DNA of 64,000 nt from Sulfuricurvum sp. PD_MW2 (GTDB lineage Bacteria; Campylobacterota; Campylobacteria; Campylobacterales; Sulfurimonadaceae): assembly GCF_002633015.1 (NCBI RefSeq), contig NZ_NSIU01000001.1, positions 62,001-126,000 on the forward strand. The letters are read 5' to 3'. The position numbers were made by a program, and so were the translations under genes. Below the pieces are notes generated by a model that worked only from the letters and a program-made list of their open reading frames with translations, was not told the DNA's origin and did no database searches. Positions 1 through 8,205 of the stretch are shown piece after piece; the first letter of the stretch is position 1, and each line of letters starts with the position of its first letter.

Positions 1-684
1 AATCTTTCGAATTTTTATTCTGAAAACAATGCGACATTAAACCAATTGGTAACCGATAAACATCTCACTAGCGCTTTAAAGGTTAAAAATACGATTGCTG
101 AATGTGATGTGAATCAAGTTCAACAAACCACCACGCTCATTGCCGAAAAATTTGACGGTGTGAAATCGTATTCAGAACTTTCTCCGACAGATCGTTGGAA
201 TGTGCACACCGCTATTTTGTGTACTGACAATTTTTTCAGCCAAGTTGAAAAATCTGTCGATAAAGATAAATCCGATTATGTTGCAAGTCAGCGTAAAACA
301 CTCGTTAACGCTTCAGAATATATACCGTATTGGGTTATCATTGCCGTTGCATTGGCTATCAGTATCGGGACAATGATCGGATATAAAAGAATCGTACATA
401 CCATCGGTGAAAAGATTGGTACGAACCCTATCAATTATATGCAAGGGACGATTTCACAAGCGATCGCGATGATTACTATTTTGCTCTCAAACTTTGCCCA
501 TGCACCTGTTAGTACGACCCATATCGTTTCAAGTTCGGTTGCTGGTTCAATGGTAGCAGAACCTGACGGCGGTGTTCAAAAAGGGATGATTAAAACCATT
601 TTGCTTTCGTGGATTTTTACATTGCCGATTACAGCATTGATGAGTGCCGGAATTTATTACTGCCTCAGTTTTATTGCGAAATAA
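1..684 (+). CDS. PiT-family inorganic phosphate transporter, C-terminal part (5' end outside window)
   Basis: The reading frame is open from base 1, so the gene begins before the window and only the last 227 codons are visible. The product is an inner-membrane phosphate permease of the PiT family, which imports metal-phosphate with H+ or Na+. The visible part has a cytoplasmic stretch of about 110 residues, then hydrophobic segments that include the family's C-terminal repeat signature HAPVSTTHIVSSS. That motif mirrors the N-terminal GANDVANA-type motif, which is not visible here. The TTG at 46 is an internal codon and not a convincing start. Family assignment is firm; ion coupling cannot be read from the fragment. 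Confidence 0.9.
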   Translation, partial: NLSNFYSENNATLNQLVTDKHLTSALKVKNTIAECDVNQVQQTTTLIAEKFDGVKSYSELSPTDRWNVHTAILCTDNFFSQVEKSVDKDKSDYVASQRKTLVNASEYIPYWVIIAVALAISIGTMIGYKRIVHTIGEKIGTNPINYMQGTISQAIAMITILLSNFAHAPVSTTHIVSSSVAGSMVAEPDGGVQKGMIKTILLSWIFTLPITALMSAGIYYCLSFIAK

Positions 685-697
685 AGACTTAATACCT

Positions 698-1276
698 CTA
701 TTTTTTATAAAAAGCCGCCGTACAATCTCTTTGATAGTAGTTACGGCGGAATACGACCTCCGCTTTTAATCTCCTCGCTAAATTCCTAATACTCTCTTCT
801 CTCAAGTAATTATAGGTTTTTGATTCCTTATCCCCTTCTAGAAAATTAAAAATCATTCCCTGCATCGACGCATGAAGACAACGCTCAATAAATAAAAAAG
901 CTCCCTCTCGAGTCAGGATATTGAGTGCCCCGCTACACAGATAATACTCTGCTTCCGGCAACGGATCGCAGAGTATATCGCATTGCATGATGGTTTGTCC
1001 TGTCCGTATAGATGCTTCATGTACCATCATATCAAGCGAATCAAGACCAATATAGTTTTCTATTGATTTATCCCCTCTTTGGGTTATATAATGATACAAA
1101 TCACCAAATCCGCATCCGGCATCAACAATGGATATGACGTTATTTGGCAATAACGAAAGAAGTTGATCAAATCGGATTTGTTGGGAATCTTGAGAGTGCC
1201 AATGGAGCCCTTGAGGCGTAAAGCCGTGTTCGATAATACCGGAAGCATAAAATCGGTAATTATCGATTCGGTTCAT
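698..1276 (-). CDS. class I SAM-dependent methyltransferase
   Basis: A 192-residue protein with a Rossmann-type methyltransferase core. The SAM-binding motif I is VDAGCGFGDL near residue 50, followed by an acidic motif II (YIGLDSLD) near residue 90. The substrate is not recognised. It starts on the last base of the motB stop (TAATG junction), so it should be translated with motAB from the same mRNA. That link does not prove a motility role; a small-molecule or protein target is equally possible. It is the last gene of the leftward motAB unit and converges on the phosphate transporter gene 13 bases away. Confidence 0.75.
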   Translation of the reverse strand: MNRIDNYRFYASGIIEHGFTPQGLHWHSQDSQQIRFDQLLSLLPNNVISIVDAGCGFGDLYHYITQRGDKSIENYIGLDSLDMMVHEASIRTGQTIMQCDILCDPLPEAEYYLCSGALNILTREGAFLFIERCLHASMQGMIFNFLEGDKESKTYNYLREESIRNLARRLKAEVVFRRNYYQRDCTAAFYKK

Positions 1277-2124
1277 TATTTTTGCAATTTACTAAGAGCA
1301 TCCAAAATATTGTTTTGTTTCGTTTGATCAAGCGGGGTATCGTTGGAGACGTACATATAAAACTCGACACGGCGATTTTTTGCACGGTTCTCTTCACTGA
1401 TGTTTTCGGCTACCGGTTTCGCTGATCCGAATCCTGCGGTTGAAAGACGCTCAGGTGCAACACCGTTTTTAATCAACTCTCGCATAACCGTTTCAGCTCT
1501 TTTTGCAGAGAGTTCGATGTTGTCTTTGTACGGCGAACCTGCAGGAAGCTGCTGATTGTCGGTATAACCGCGAACCGATATATTGACGCTTGGAGGAAGT
1601 GAATTGATAATATCCGTTACCCGTCTCAAAAACAGATGGAGTTCTTCATTATCAATCGTTGCATTTGCTCCGCGGAACGGAACAGATGTAGGGAGTTTTA
1701 ACAATACTCCATCCATACTCTGATCAAGAGGCCCTGCCCCCATTGAGACATTTTTCAAATCTTGTTGAATTTTTTTAACCGCATCAGAAACTGCTGTTGT
1801 CGTTGGAGTCGGCGGAGAACCAACCAAAACCGCTCCTCCATCTGATACTGGAACAGCCCCTTTTGGGTTGGCTGTTGCATCCGGTGTCGGTTTTGTCTCT
1901 GTGACCATGTTCACAACCGGTGTCATGGAGTCAGGAACAGGGGCATAATCGTAAATTTTAACAAACTCTTCTTTTAATGCTCTAACTTTCTCTTTATTAA
2001 CGGATGCAATTGCATAAAGTGCAATAAAAAGTGCTAGGAGAAGACTAAAGAAGTCTGCCGTCGGAACCGCCCATTTTTCTGCAGGGGGACATTCAGGGCA
2101 CTTTTTACATTTTTTCTTGGACAT
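1276..2124 (-). CDS. motB: flagellar motor stator protein MotB
   Basis: MotB anchors the stator to peptidoglycan and forms the proton channel with MotA. A short cytoplasmic N-terminus is followed by one membrane helix (about residues 25-43). Asp24, in the sequence VPTADFF, is the expected proton-binding residue. A Pro/Thr-rich periplasmic linker of about 80 residues leads to an OmpA-like peptidoglycan-binding domain (about 145-262) with the typical RGYTDN and NRRVEFY segments. The N-terminus carries three Cys (residues 6, 9, 12); the cysteine-rich CPECP-like start is usual in this phylum. It lies 12 bases after motA and the two are surely co-transcribed. Confidence 0.95.
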   Translation of the reverse strand: MSKKKCKKCPECPPAEKWAVPTADFFSLLLALFIALYAIASVNKEKVRALKEEFVKIYDYAPVPDSMTPVVNMVTETKPTPDATANPKGAVPVSDGGAVLVGSPPTPTTTAVSDAVKKIQQDLKNVSMGAGPLDQSMDGVLLKLPTSVPFRGANATIDNEELHLFLRRVTDIINSLPPSVNISVRGYTDNQQLPAGSPYKDNIELSAKRAETVMRELIKNGVAPERLSTAGFGSAKPVAENISEENRAKNRRVEFYMYVSNDTPLDQTKQNNILDALSKLQK

Positions 2125-2136
2125 AGCTACTCTTTA

Positions 2137-2907
2137 TTAATTAAACTGACTATGTTTTTCTTCAGCCGGTGAGAGGTAATTCAGTAATTTTGCTTCAAGT
2201 GTACGTGGATTATCTCCATGAACGATTCCTATTATTCCCGCTAACATTAATTTTTGTTCTTTAACAATATGATGCGCTTTTTTATTCAATTTATTCCCCA
2301 TTGGCCCAAAGAGAACGTACGCACTAAAAATCCCCGTTACGGTCGCAGTAAATGCCCCTGCAATACCTTCAGCCATCTCTTTTGGATTATCCAATTTTTG
2401 AAGTGCAAGAATAAGTCCCAAAACAGCCCCGACAAGCCCAAGAACGGGAGAAGTCTCCCCTGCAAGAATCCAATAGTGGGCACACCCGTGATAGTAGTGC
2501 TCCGTCTCTTCGATAACAAGTTCAAGAGTCTCTTCAATCGTTTCGATTTCATTGCCATCAACCGCCATACTGAGTCCTTGTTTCAAAAACTCATTATCCA
2601 GTTGTGCTACTTTCGCTTCCAAAGACAAAAGACCATCACGACGTGCCATTGTTGATAATTCGATAATTTGATGAATGCGTTCATGAAGATTAACCGAAGA
2701 TTTTTTAAAAATGATTGGAAGACTTTTGAAGGCACCTTTGATATGCTCACCGTCAGTACTAACCATTGATGCCAAGAGAGTCGTCGGCATAATAATAATA
2801 AGAGATGTAATATGAACAACGTGTACAGGGTTTCCACCCTCCATCAAGTCCCCGATAGAAATAGTAGTAATTGCCCCTAATATCCCTAAAACAACCGTTA
2901 AATCCAC
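2137..2907 (-). CDS. motA: flagellar motor stator protein MotA
   Basis: Inner-membrane stator subunit of 256 residues that works with MotB to turn proton flow into flagellar torque. Two N-terminal membrane helices (about 3-20 and 30-50) precede a cytoplasmic loop of about 100 residues. Two further helices follow (about 150-170 and 180-205), containing the conserved segment SPVLGLVGAVLGLI. It is first in the motA-motB-methyltransferase unit. The start is supported by an AAGGAGT-like ribosome-binding site just upstream on the minus strand. Confidence 0.96.
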   Translation of the reverse strand: MDLTVVLGILGAITTISIGDLMEGGNPVHVVHITSLIIIMPTTLLASMVSTDGEHIKGAFKSLPIIFKKSSVNLHERIHQIIELSTMARRDGLLSLEAKVAQLDNEFLKQGLSMAVDGNEIETIEETLELVIEETEHYYHGCAHYWILAGETSPVLGLVGAVLGLILALQKLDNPKEMAEGIAGAFTATVTGIFSAYVLFGPMGNKLNKKAHHIVKEQKLMLAGIIGIVHGDNPRTLEAKLLNYLSPAEEKHSQFN

Positions 2908-2972
2908 GTGACTCCTTCTCGTTTTGGCTCATTACGCTGCATCCTTGCAATTTGCCGTTTGGTATTGGTTTG

Positions 2973-2978
2973 ATTGTA
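2973..2978 (-). promoter_or_regulatory. putative -10 box of motAB
   Basis: On the minus strand the hexamer TACAAT stands about 66 bases before the motA start in an AT-rich stretch. No good -35 hexamer is visible at the right distance, which is usual for sigma-70 promoters in this phylum. I see no flagellar sigma-28 or sigma-54 signature. Low-confidence call by eye. Confidence 0.35.
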
Positions 2979-3010
2979 CCTTATTTTTACTGAAAATCCG
3001 TGCTGAGCTT

Positions 3011-4162
3011 TTATTTTTTGTTAAAAGCAACATAGAGTATTTTAATCAAAAGCATCAAAAATATACCGCTACCCATACTTGCAACAATGAAAGAATAATA
3101 TTCATCATGCGTTATAGCATTCGCACTGTATCCCAAAGTCGCAATCGCAACCGTAAACGTAAGTGGCATAGAGTCACTCAATGAGAACAATATCGTATTT
3201 TTGAGTCCCAAATACCCCCCATACGCAACCAAGGAACTGATAAGACGTATTCCGATAATAGCACTGGCGATGAACAAAGCCGACTGAAGAATTTTAACAT
3301 CCGTAAATGCGTCAAGCGCAAGTGTAGAACCGACATGGATAAAAAAGATCGGAACCAAAAATCCAAAACCGAAAGAGGAAAGTTTTTCTGGCAACTCTGT
3401 TTTGTGTTTAAAATATGTCGCGATAAACATCCCCGCTAAAAATGCTCCCAAAACCACATCGATTTTCAGATAGAGCATCATCGCGATCATAATAAACATG
3501 AGTGCCATTGAAAAACGGACATCCTGATCTTTACTGTCTTCATGAGGCATAATCAATGTTTTTAGACCGGGATACCACCAAAATAGAATTCGGATCCCTC
3601 GGAAGAATAGGATAAATCCGATCAAGAAGAGAAATAATCCTCCCAAAACGAACACAAACTCTCGGTTAAAACCGTATTCAAGACCTCCACTGAGAATCGT
3701 CAATGCCATAATACTGACTAATTCTCCAATAATCCCGATATTCAAAGCCAACGCAAGCCACGGTTTCTTTTTACCATACTCTTTGACAAGTGCCATAAGC
3801 ATTCCCAATGAAAAAATCGGAAAAGCGACAAGATAGACGGAACTGAGATCAAAATAGAGATACAACGTGAACGAACACCCGTACAGCATCGCAAAATACA
3901 GTACCGTACGACGAAGCAAGGAGGATTTTTCAAATCCGAACGCTTTGAGATTGACCTCCATCCCTGCCAAAAACATCAGATATAAAAACCCGACTTTTGC
4001 AATAATTTTAAAAAGATCATTTTCAACCAGCAATCCAAAATAAGCCGCCAAACTTCCCAATAATATCTCGACAACGACTACAGGGACTTTGGTGACACGG
4101 GATAAAAACGGTGAGAGGAGAACCAACATTGAGAGTGTAATGATAACAACCGTATTGCCCAT
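3011..4162 (-). CDS. cation:proton antiporter (CPA2/Kef-like membrane domain)
   Basis: A 383-residue, almost wholly hydrophobic protein with about 11-12 membrane segments and the layout of the Na+/H+ exchanger domain of the CPA2 family. It starts MGNTVVIITLSMLVLLSP and contains LGAFLAGMFIAT and VPIFFIHVGS, which match the conserved ion-pathway helices of KefB/KefC-type exchangers. There is no C-terminal TrkA-N (RCK) regulatory domain, so it is not a full Kef channel. It lies 2 bases after folP and is the last gene of the rppH-lysC-hobA-holB-folP operon. The transported ion (Na+ or K+) cannot be told from the sequence. Confidence 0.85.
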   Translation of the reverse strand: MGNTVVIITLSMLVLLSPFLSRVTKVPVVVVEILLGSLAAYFGLLVENDLFKIIAKVGFLYLMFLAGMEVNLKAFGFEKSSLLRRTVLYFAMLYGCSFTLYLYFDLSSVYLVAFPIFSLGMLMALVKEYGKKKPWLALALNIGIIGELVSIMALTILSGGLEYGFNREFVFVLGGLFLFLIGFILFFRGIRILFWWYPGLKTLIMPHEDSKDQDVRFSMALMFIMIAMMLYLKIDVVLGAFLAGMFIATYFKHKTELPEKLSSFGFGFLVPIFFIHVGSTLALDAFTDVKILQSALFIASAIIGIRLISSLVAYGGYLGLKNTILFSLSDSMPLTFTVAIATLGYSANAITHDEYYSFIVASMGSGIFLMLLIKILYVAFNKK

Positions 4163-4164
4163 CT

Positions 4165-5316
4165 TTATCCTCTCAATGCTTTCCAGATTTTGGTTGCCTG
4201 GGCATGCTCTTTGACGTCATGTGCCCGTACTATTGAAGCACCCTCATCCAGAGCTTTAAGATGGATTGCCAGCGTTCCTGCCAAACGTTCATCGCTTGTT
4301 GAAGGAGAAATCGCATCAATCATCGATTTGCGGCTCGCACCGACCAGAAGTTTTTTCCCCAATCCAAGAAAATGACTTTGGTGGGTAATCAATGCCAAAT
4401 TATCCTCAAGACGTTTTCCAAATCCGATGCCGCAATCTAAGATGATCTCTTTGATCCCGAATGATTCCCCTTTGGCAATCCGTTCGCGAAAAAAGGATTC
4501 GACATCGTTAATAACAGAAGAATACGACGGATTTTCCTGCATATTTTGCGGTGTTCCCTGCATGTGCATAATGATTGCGGTGGCGTTATACGTTCCGCAT
4601 AGGCGTGCCACCTCATCGTTCTCTAAACCTGTAATATCATTGACAATGCTAAATCCTCTCTCAAGCGCGTAATGGATGACAGAGGGCTCATAGCTGTCCA
4701 GACTAAAAGCTGCTCTTTCAAAAAGGCGCTGTGCATAAATAGCATCAATGATCGGAGAGACACGGGCAAGTTCCTCTTCCGGGCTTACCGCTATCGATCC
4801 GGGACGGCTTGAAACCCCGCCTAAATCAATAATCTCTGCACCTTCCTCAATCATCGTCTCTATCCGATCGATTGCCTTATTGCCCTGAAACCGGCTTGCA
4901 TGATAAAAGCTATCTTCATTGGCATTGAGTATCCCCATAATGGAAACGCTCTGCGGATAGTGTAATCGGCAAAAACGATCCAGTTCATGGGACAATTGTT
5001 TCAGTCCGAAAGGCTGAGCTTTTTCCTTTTTCACCAATGTCTGTAACTGTCGCTCTGTTGCAATCAAAAGAACATCCACACGGGGCATAGATGCTATCAC
5101 TGTTCCGCGAGGAACCGCGACATCAGCACCGATACTGAGGGCATCTTGTTTGAGAATATTGGCAGCACCCACATGTAAATCACGAATACGGATTACATGG
5201 TGCCTGGCTTTATCTTCCAATATCGATATTCCGCCGCTATCCACCCCTAACGATTTAAGCTCACGATGCAGATCAATGCTGTTGGAGAGTTTTTCAACGA
5301 CCACGTTTGACCTCAC
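4165..5316 (-). CDS. folP: dihydropteroate synthase
   Basis: Makes 7,8-dihydropteroate from p-aminobenzoate and the pterin pyrophosphate in folate synthesis. The catalytic TIM-barrel half (about residues 120-380) shows IMGILNANEDSF, IDLGGVSSRPG and GASRKSMI, all recognisable pterin-binding signatures. The usual Thr-Pro in the first motif is replaced by Ala-Asn. At 383 residues it is about 100 longer than the common enzyme: an N-terminal extension precedes the barrel, as seen in other Campylobacterota. It overlaps the end of holB by 23 bases. The neighbour order (lysC, hobA, holB, folP) matches H. pylori. Confidence 0.93.
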   Translation of the reverse strand: MRSNVVVEKLSNSIDLHRELKSLGVDSGGISILEDKARHHVIRIRDLHVGAANILKQDALSIGADVAVPRGTVIASMPRVDVLLIATERQLQTLVKKEKAQPFGLKQLSHELDRFCRLHYPQSVSIMGILNANEDSFYHASRFQGNKAIDRIETMIEEGAEIIDLGGVSSRPGSIAVSPEEELARVSPIIDAIYAQRLFERAAFSLDSYEPSVIHYALERGFSIVNDITGLENDEVARLCGTYNATAIIMHMQGTPQNMQENPSYSSVINDVESFFRERIAKGESFGIKEIILDCGIGFGKRLEDNLALITHQSHFLGLGKKLLVGASRKSMIDAISPSTSDERLAGTLAIHLKALDEGASIVRAHDVKEHAQATKIWKALRG

Positions 5317-5917
5317 GTAAAAAGTTCATCAATACCATCACCAAAACACTTTGGAATCTGCTGTTGAGTTCAATGAGTCGAAGTGCTTTTTCAAACCCCT
5401 CGAGCTGTACAGAAGTCAACAATAGTTTTTCAATATGTATCGCCTGATACATTAATTGTTCTACCAACCCTTTTGCTTCATGTTTTTTCAATCGATCATA
5501 CTCTTTGACAAAGGCAAACAATCCCGATAGATCAAGATTTTTAAGGGTAATCGGCAATACTTCATAGTGACGTTCCGTATGCTCTTGTTTTAGGCTCAGT
5601 CGAGAGCGAACCGTTGGAAGAAAAGTACTTTTATTCGGTGCGATGAGGATAAAAACAATATTTTGCGGAGGTTCTTCGAGAATTTTGAGCAAAGCATTTT
5701 GCGCCGGAACGGTAAAAGTTTTTGCTCCGAGAATCAATGTTTTAATTCGCTCTTCACTTTTATACGCTTCGGCAATTACCTCTTTGGCATCTTCGATTTT
5801 AAAATCATCACGCATAAAGGTTACGCATCGCAGAGGGTGACGAGAGGCTTCGATCTCTTTAGCCCTCTCCTCCATTTCATGCGTTATAAGAATACCGCCC
5901 CGTTCATTCTCGAACAT
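5294..5917 (-). CDS. holB: DNA polymerase III subunit delta' (short form)
   Basis: A clamp-loader subunit of the replicative polymerase. The 207-residue protein has the core segment PAQNALLKILEEPP followed by a stretch ending in SRLSLKQE, typical of delta'. It is much shorter than E. coli HolB and lacks a clear P-loop, as in the short delta' of this phylum. I chose the ATG at 5917 rather than the longer frame to 5941: on the minus strand GGGGAG stands four bases before it. That start overlaps hobA by 14 bases, which suggests translational coupling. Confidence 0.85.
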   Translation of the reverse strand: MFENERGGILITHEMEERAKEIEASRHPLRCVTFMRDDFKIEDAKEVIAEAYKSEERIKTLILGAKTFTVPAQNALLKILEEPPQNIVFILIAPNKSTFLPTVRSRLSLKQEHTERHYEVLPITLKNLDLSGLFAFVKEYDRLKKHEAKGLVEQLMYQAIHIEKLLLTSVQLEGFEKALRLIELNSRFQSVLVMVLMNFLREVKRGR

Positions 5918-6452
5918 TGATCTCCCCGAACAGTACGGCATTGAGAGTTTTATTAAACAGGCGATAAAGCTGCAAAAGTTTTATGTCAATGAGGGGATCA
6001 TGCGATCGGAGAACAAGAGCATTTTGAAACCGCTCATCCATGATCCATAATAATGAGTTCGCATTACGTTTGGCGATATCGGCTCTGCGATCATCACCGC
6101 GACCGATATACCAAAAAAAATAATCCCCTTTGTAGGCGATATCGAGCATATCGCTGATCATATCGATTGACTCTCCGCCGCTTATGTGATCGTAATGGGG
6201 GTATAAAGAGTCAATACACACAATTGGAATCATCGGACGGTCTTGCGTCCGTTTGTTGAGGGAGGACATAATATAGTGAATGAACCATTTTCGATCATGA
6301 TCCGTAATCAGAACAACCGTTTTTCCCCCCATCATTTGATCCATGGCATTAGCAAGAGGCGGTGTCCATTCGAAACGCTGCTCTTCGAACCAGCTCATCG
6401 ATGCCCCCTCGGAGCGAATCGATTCTAATGTCCATTGATCAAAATGACGCAC
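5904..6452 (-). CDS. hobA: DnaA-binding replication initiation regulator HobA
   Basis: HobA is a lineage-specific protein that binds DnaA domain I and helps build the orisome, a structural counterpart of E. coli DiaA. The 182-residue length, the start of the fold around GGKTVVLITDHDRKWF, and the position between lysC and holB-folP all match H. pylori HP1230. It directly follows lysC with no gap and overlaps holB, tying replication genes to an amino-acid and folate operon. Identification rests on recognised similarity and gene order. Confidence 0.88.
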   Translation of the reverse strand: MRHFDQWTLESIRSEGASMSWFEEQRFEWTPPLANAMDQMMGGKTVVLITDHDRKWFIHYIMSSLNKRTQDRPMIPIVCIDSLYPHYDHISGGESIDMISDMLDIAYKGDYFFWYIGRGDDRRADIAKRNANSLLWIMDERFQNALVLRSHDPLIDIKLLQLYRLFNKTLNAVLFGEINVRE

Positions 6453-7664
6453 TTATTGATCCAATGCGTAGGCGCTGTGCAATGAACGAACCGCGAGCTC
6501 GGCGTATTTTTCATCTACTACCATAGATACTTTGATTTCAGAAGTAGAGATCATCATGATGTTGATGTTTTCACGTGCCATTGTTTGAAATGCTTTTGCC
6601 GCAACACCCGTATGCGATTTCATCCCAACTCCGACGATAGAGACTTTGCAGATATTTTCATCGTACGATGCCTCAGAAATTTCATCTTCGGCGATAAAGG
6701 TTTCAACCACTTTTTTCGCATCGATCAATTCAGTTTTAGGAACGGTAAAATCAAGATTCGTTTTACCGTCATGTCCTGATGTTTGAATGATCATATCGAT
6801 ATTAACACTGTTGTCTGCCAAACGGGTAAAGATATCCGATGCGATTCCCGGACGATCGATGACGCCGCTCAAAGATACACGTGCTTGATTTTTATCGAGT
6901 GCGATACCGCTAACGAGTGGTTGTTCCATAATATTCTCTTCCTTTGTGATAAGTGTCCCTTCCGCATTTGTAAAACTGGAACGGGTAACAAGATTAACGT
7001 TTAATTTTTTTGCAAGTTCAACTGAACGGTTTTGAAGGACTTTTGCCCCCAATGATGCGAGTTCAAGCATCTCATCGTAGCTGATGCGATCCATTTTTTT
7101 CGCTTTTGGTTCAATACGAGGATCGGTCGTGTAGATACCGTCAACATCGGTATAAATCTCACATAAATCGGCTTTGAGCGCTCCGGCAACCGCAACGGCA
7201 GAGAGATCCGATCCTCCACGCCCGAGTGTAGTGACTTGACCGGTCTCGCTTACACCTTGGAATCCTGCAACAACGATAACTTTCCCTTCAGAGAGTTCTG
7301 CATGCATTGCACTCGGATCGATACTCTCAATGCGTGCTTTCGTATGAATACTATCGGTTACGATCCCCGCACGGCGTCCGCTCATAGAGACCGTTTTATG
7401 TCCCATAGCATTAAGTGCAATCGACAACAATGCCGCTGTCACGCGCTCTCCTGAGCTTAGAAGCATATCAACTTCGCTGCGCTCCGGAGTCGCGGTATAG
7501 TGTTCCGCAAAAGCGATCAATTTGTTGGTTTCCCCGCTCATCGCTGATACGACAACAACAACTTGATGCCCTTCTTGAAGCGTTTGTGAGACACGATTGG
7601 CGACGTTTTGGATTCGCTCCAAATCACCGACGCTGGTGCCGCCGAATTTTTGGACAATTAGCAT
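6453..7664 (-). CDS. lysC: aspartate kinase
   Basis: Phosphorylates aspartate, the first step to lysine (and peptidoglycan diaminopimelate), threonine and methionine. The kinase domain (about 1-240) starts with VQKFGGTSVGD and carries the conserved TLGRGGSDLSA and TDVDGIYTTDPR segments. Two ACT domains (about 260-400) provide lysine/threonine feedback control. At 403 residues it is the usual monofunctional length. Its stop directly abuts the hobA start, and its start shares one base with the rppH stop. Confidence 0.96.
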   Translation of the reverse strand: MLIVQKFGGTSVGDLERIQNVANRVSQTLQEGHQVVVVVSAMSGETNKLIAFAEHYTATPERSEVDMLLSSGERVTAALLSIALNAMGHKTVSMSGRRAGIVTDSIHTKARIESIDPSAMHAELSEGKVIVVAGFQGVSETGQVTTLGRGGSDLSAVAVAGALKADLCEIYTDVDGIYTTDPRIEPKAKKMDRISYDEMLELASLGAKVLQNRSVELAKKLNVNLVTRSSFTNAEGTLITKEENIMEQPLVSGIALDKNQARVSLSGVIDRPGIASDIFTRLADNSVNIDMIIQTSGHDGKTNLDFTVPKTELIDAKKVVETFIAEDEISEASYDENICKVSIVGVGMKSHTGVAAKAFQTMARENINIMMISTSEIKVSMVVDEKYAELAVRSLHSAYALDQ

Positions 7665-8134
7665 TACAGGTACCCCTTGGTTCTAAAATGAGAAATCACA
7701 CGTTCATACACCGGTTTTTTAAAATGGGCAACATGACTCAACAGTTCATCAATATTGACAAATTTATACGTTTTAAATTCCGGATGCTTCGTATCAAGAT
7801 CGATCTTCGCCCCTTTTTTCAAACGTACTAAATAATAGCGCTGTTTTTGTCCCGCATACGGAGCCATTTTGGCGGCAACATGGGAAGGAAAATCGTATGC
7901 GATCCACTCTGGATACTCAGCAATGATCTCTACTTTCGCAGTACCGATCTCCTCGCCAAGTTCACGGAATAGTGCCTCTTCGCTCGATTCGCCCTCATCA
8001 ATCCCCCCTTGAGGAAACTGCCATACCCCTTCCAAATCACTCCGCTCGGCGATAAAAACATCTTTTGTCTCAGGATACTCAGGAGAGACAATAATCGCCG
8101 CCACATTCGGTCGGTAGAACTTTTTTTCGGTCAT
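7664..8134 (-). CDS. rppH: RNA pyrophosphohydrolase (Nudix)
   Basis: Removes pyrophosphate from the 5' end of mRNA to trigger decay. The 156-residue protein has a complete Nudix box at about residues 42-64, with GGIDEGE, the REL core and GEEIG in register. It starts [15 protein letters not shown], the RppH/NudH form rather than an ADP-ribose hydrolase. It is the promoter-proximal gene of the leftward operon; the same nudH-lysC neighbourhood occurs in Campylobacter. A GGTGA ribosome-binding sequence sits directly before the ATG. Confidence 0.92.
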   Translation of the reverse strand: MTEKKFYRPNVAAIIVSPEYPETKDVFIAERSDLEGVWQFPQGGIDEGESSEEALFRELGEEIGTAKVEIIAEYPEWIAYDFPSHVAAKMAPYAGQKQRYYLVRLKKGAKIDLDTKHPEFKTYKFVNIDELLSHVAHFKKPVYERVISHFRTKGYL

Positions 8135-8165
8135 TCACCATCTTTTAGTCTATTTTTAAAGAGGT

Positions 8166-8171
8166 ATTGTA
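8166..8171 (-). promoter_or_regulatory. putative -10 box of the rppH-lysC-hobA-holB-folP operon
   Basis: TACAAT on the minus strand stands 31 bases before the rppH start, with GGTGA adjacent to the ATG. It shares the 71-base divergent spacer with the hemW -10 box. Confidence 0.5.
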
Positions 8172-8193
8172 AACTATTCGCTATTAAAAATAC

Positions 8194-8199
8194 TATAAT
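8194..8199 (+). promoter_or_regulatory. -10 box placing the hemW start at its own ATG
   Basis: A perfect TATAAT ends exactly six bases before the hemW ATG. Normal sigma-70 spacing would start transcription on the A of the ATG, giving a leaderless mRNA. No purine-rich ribosome-binding site is present in the bases between or before. No -35 hexamer is visible at 16-18 bases. Confidence 0.6.
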
Positions 8200-8205
8200 C
8201 CGCTC

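Noticed and set aside
2254-2655. 133-codon plus-strand frame inside motA
   Set aside because: It is a shadow of motA, with no ribosome-binding site and no protein-like composition.
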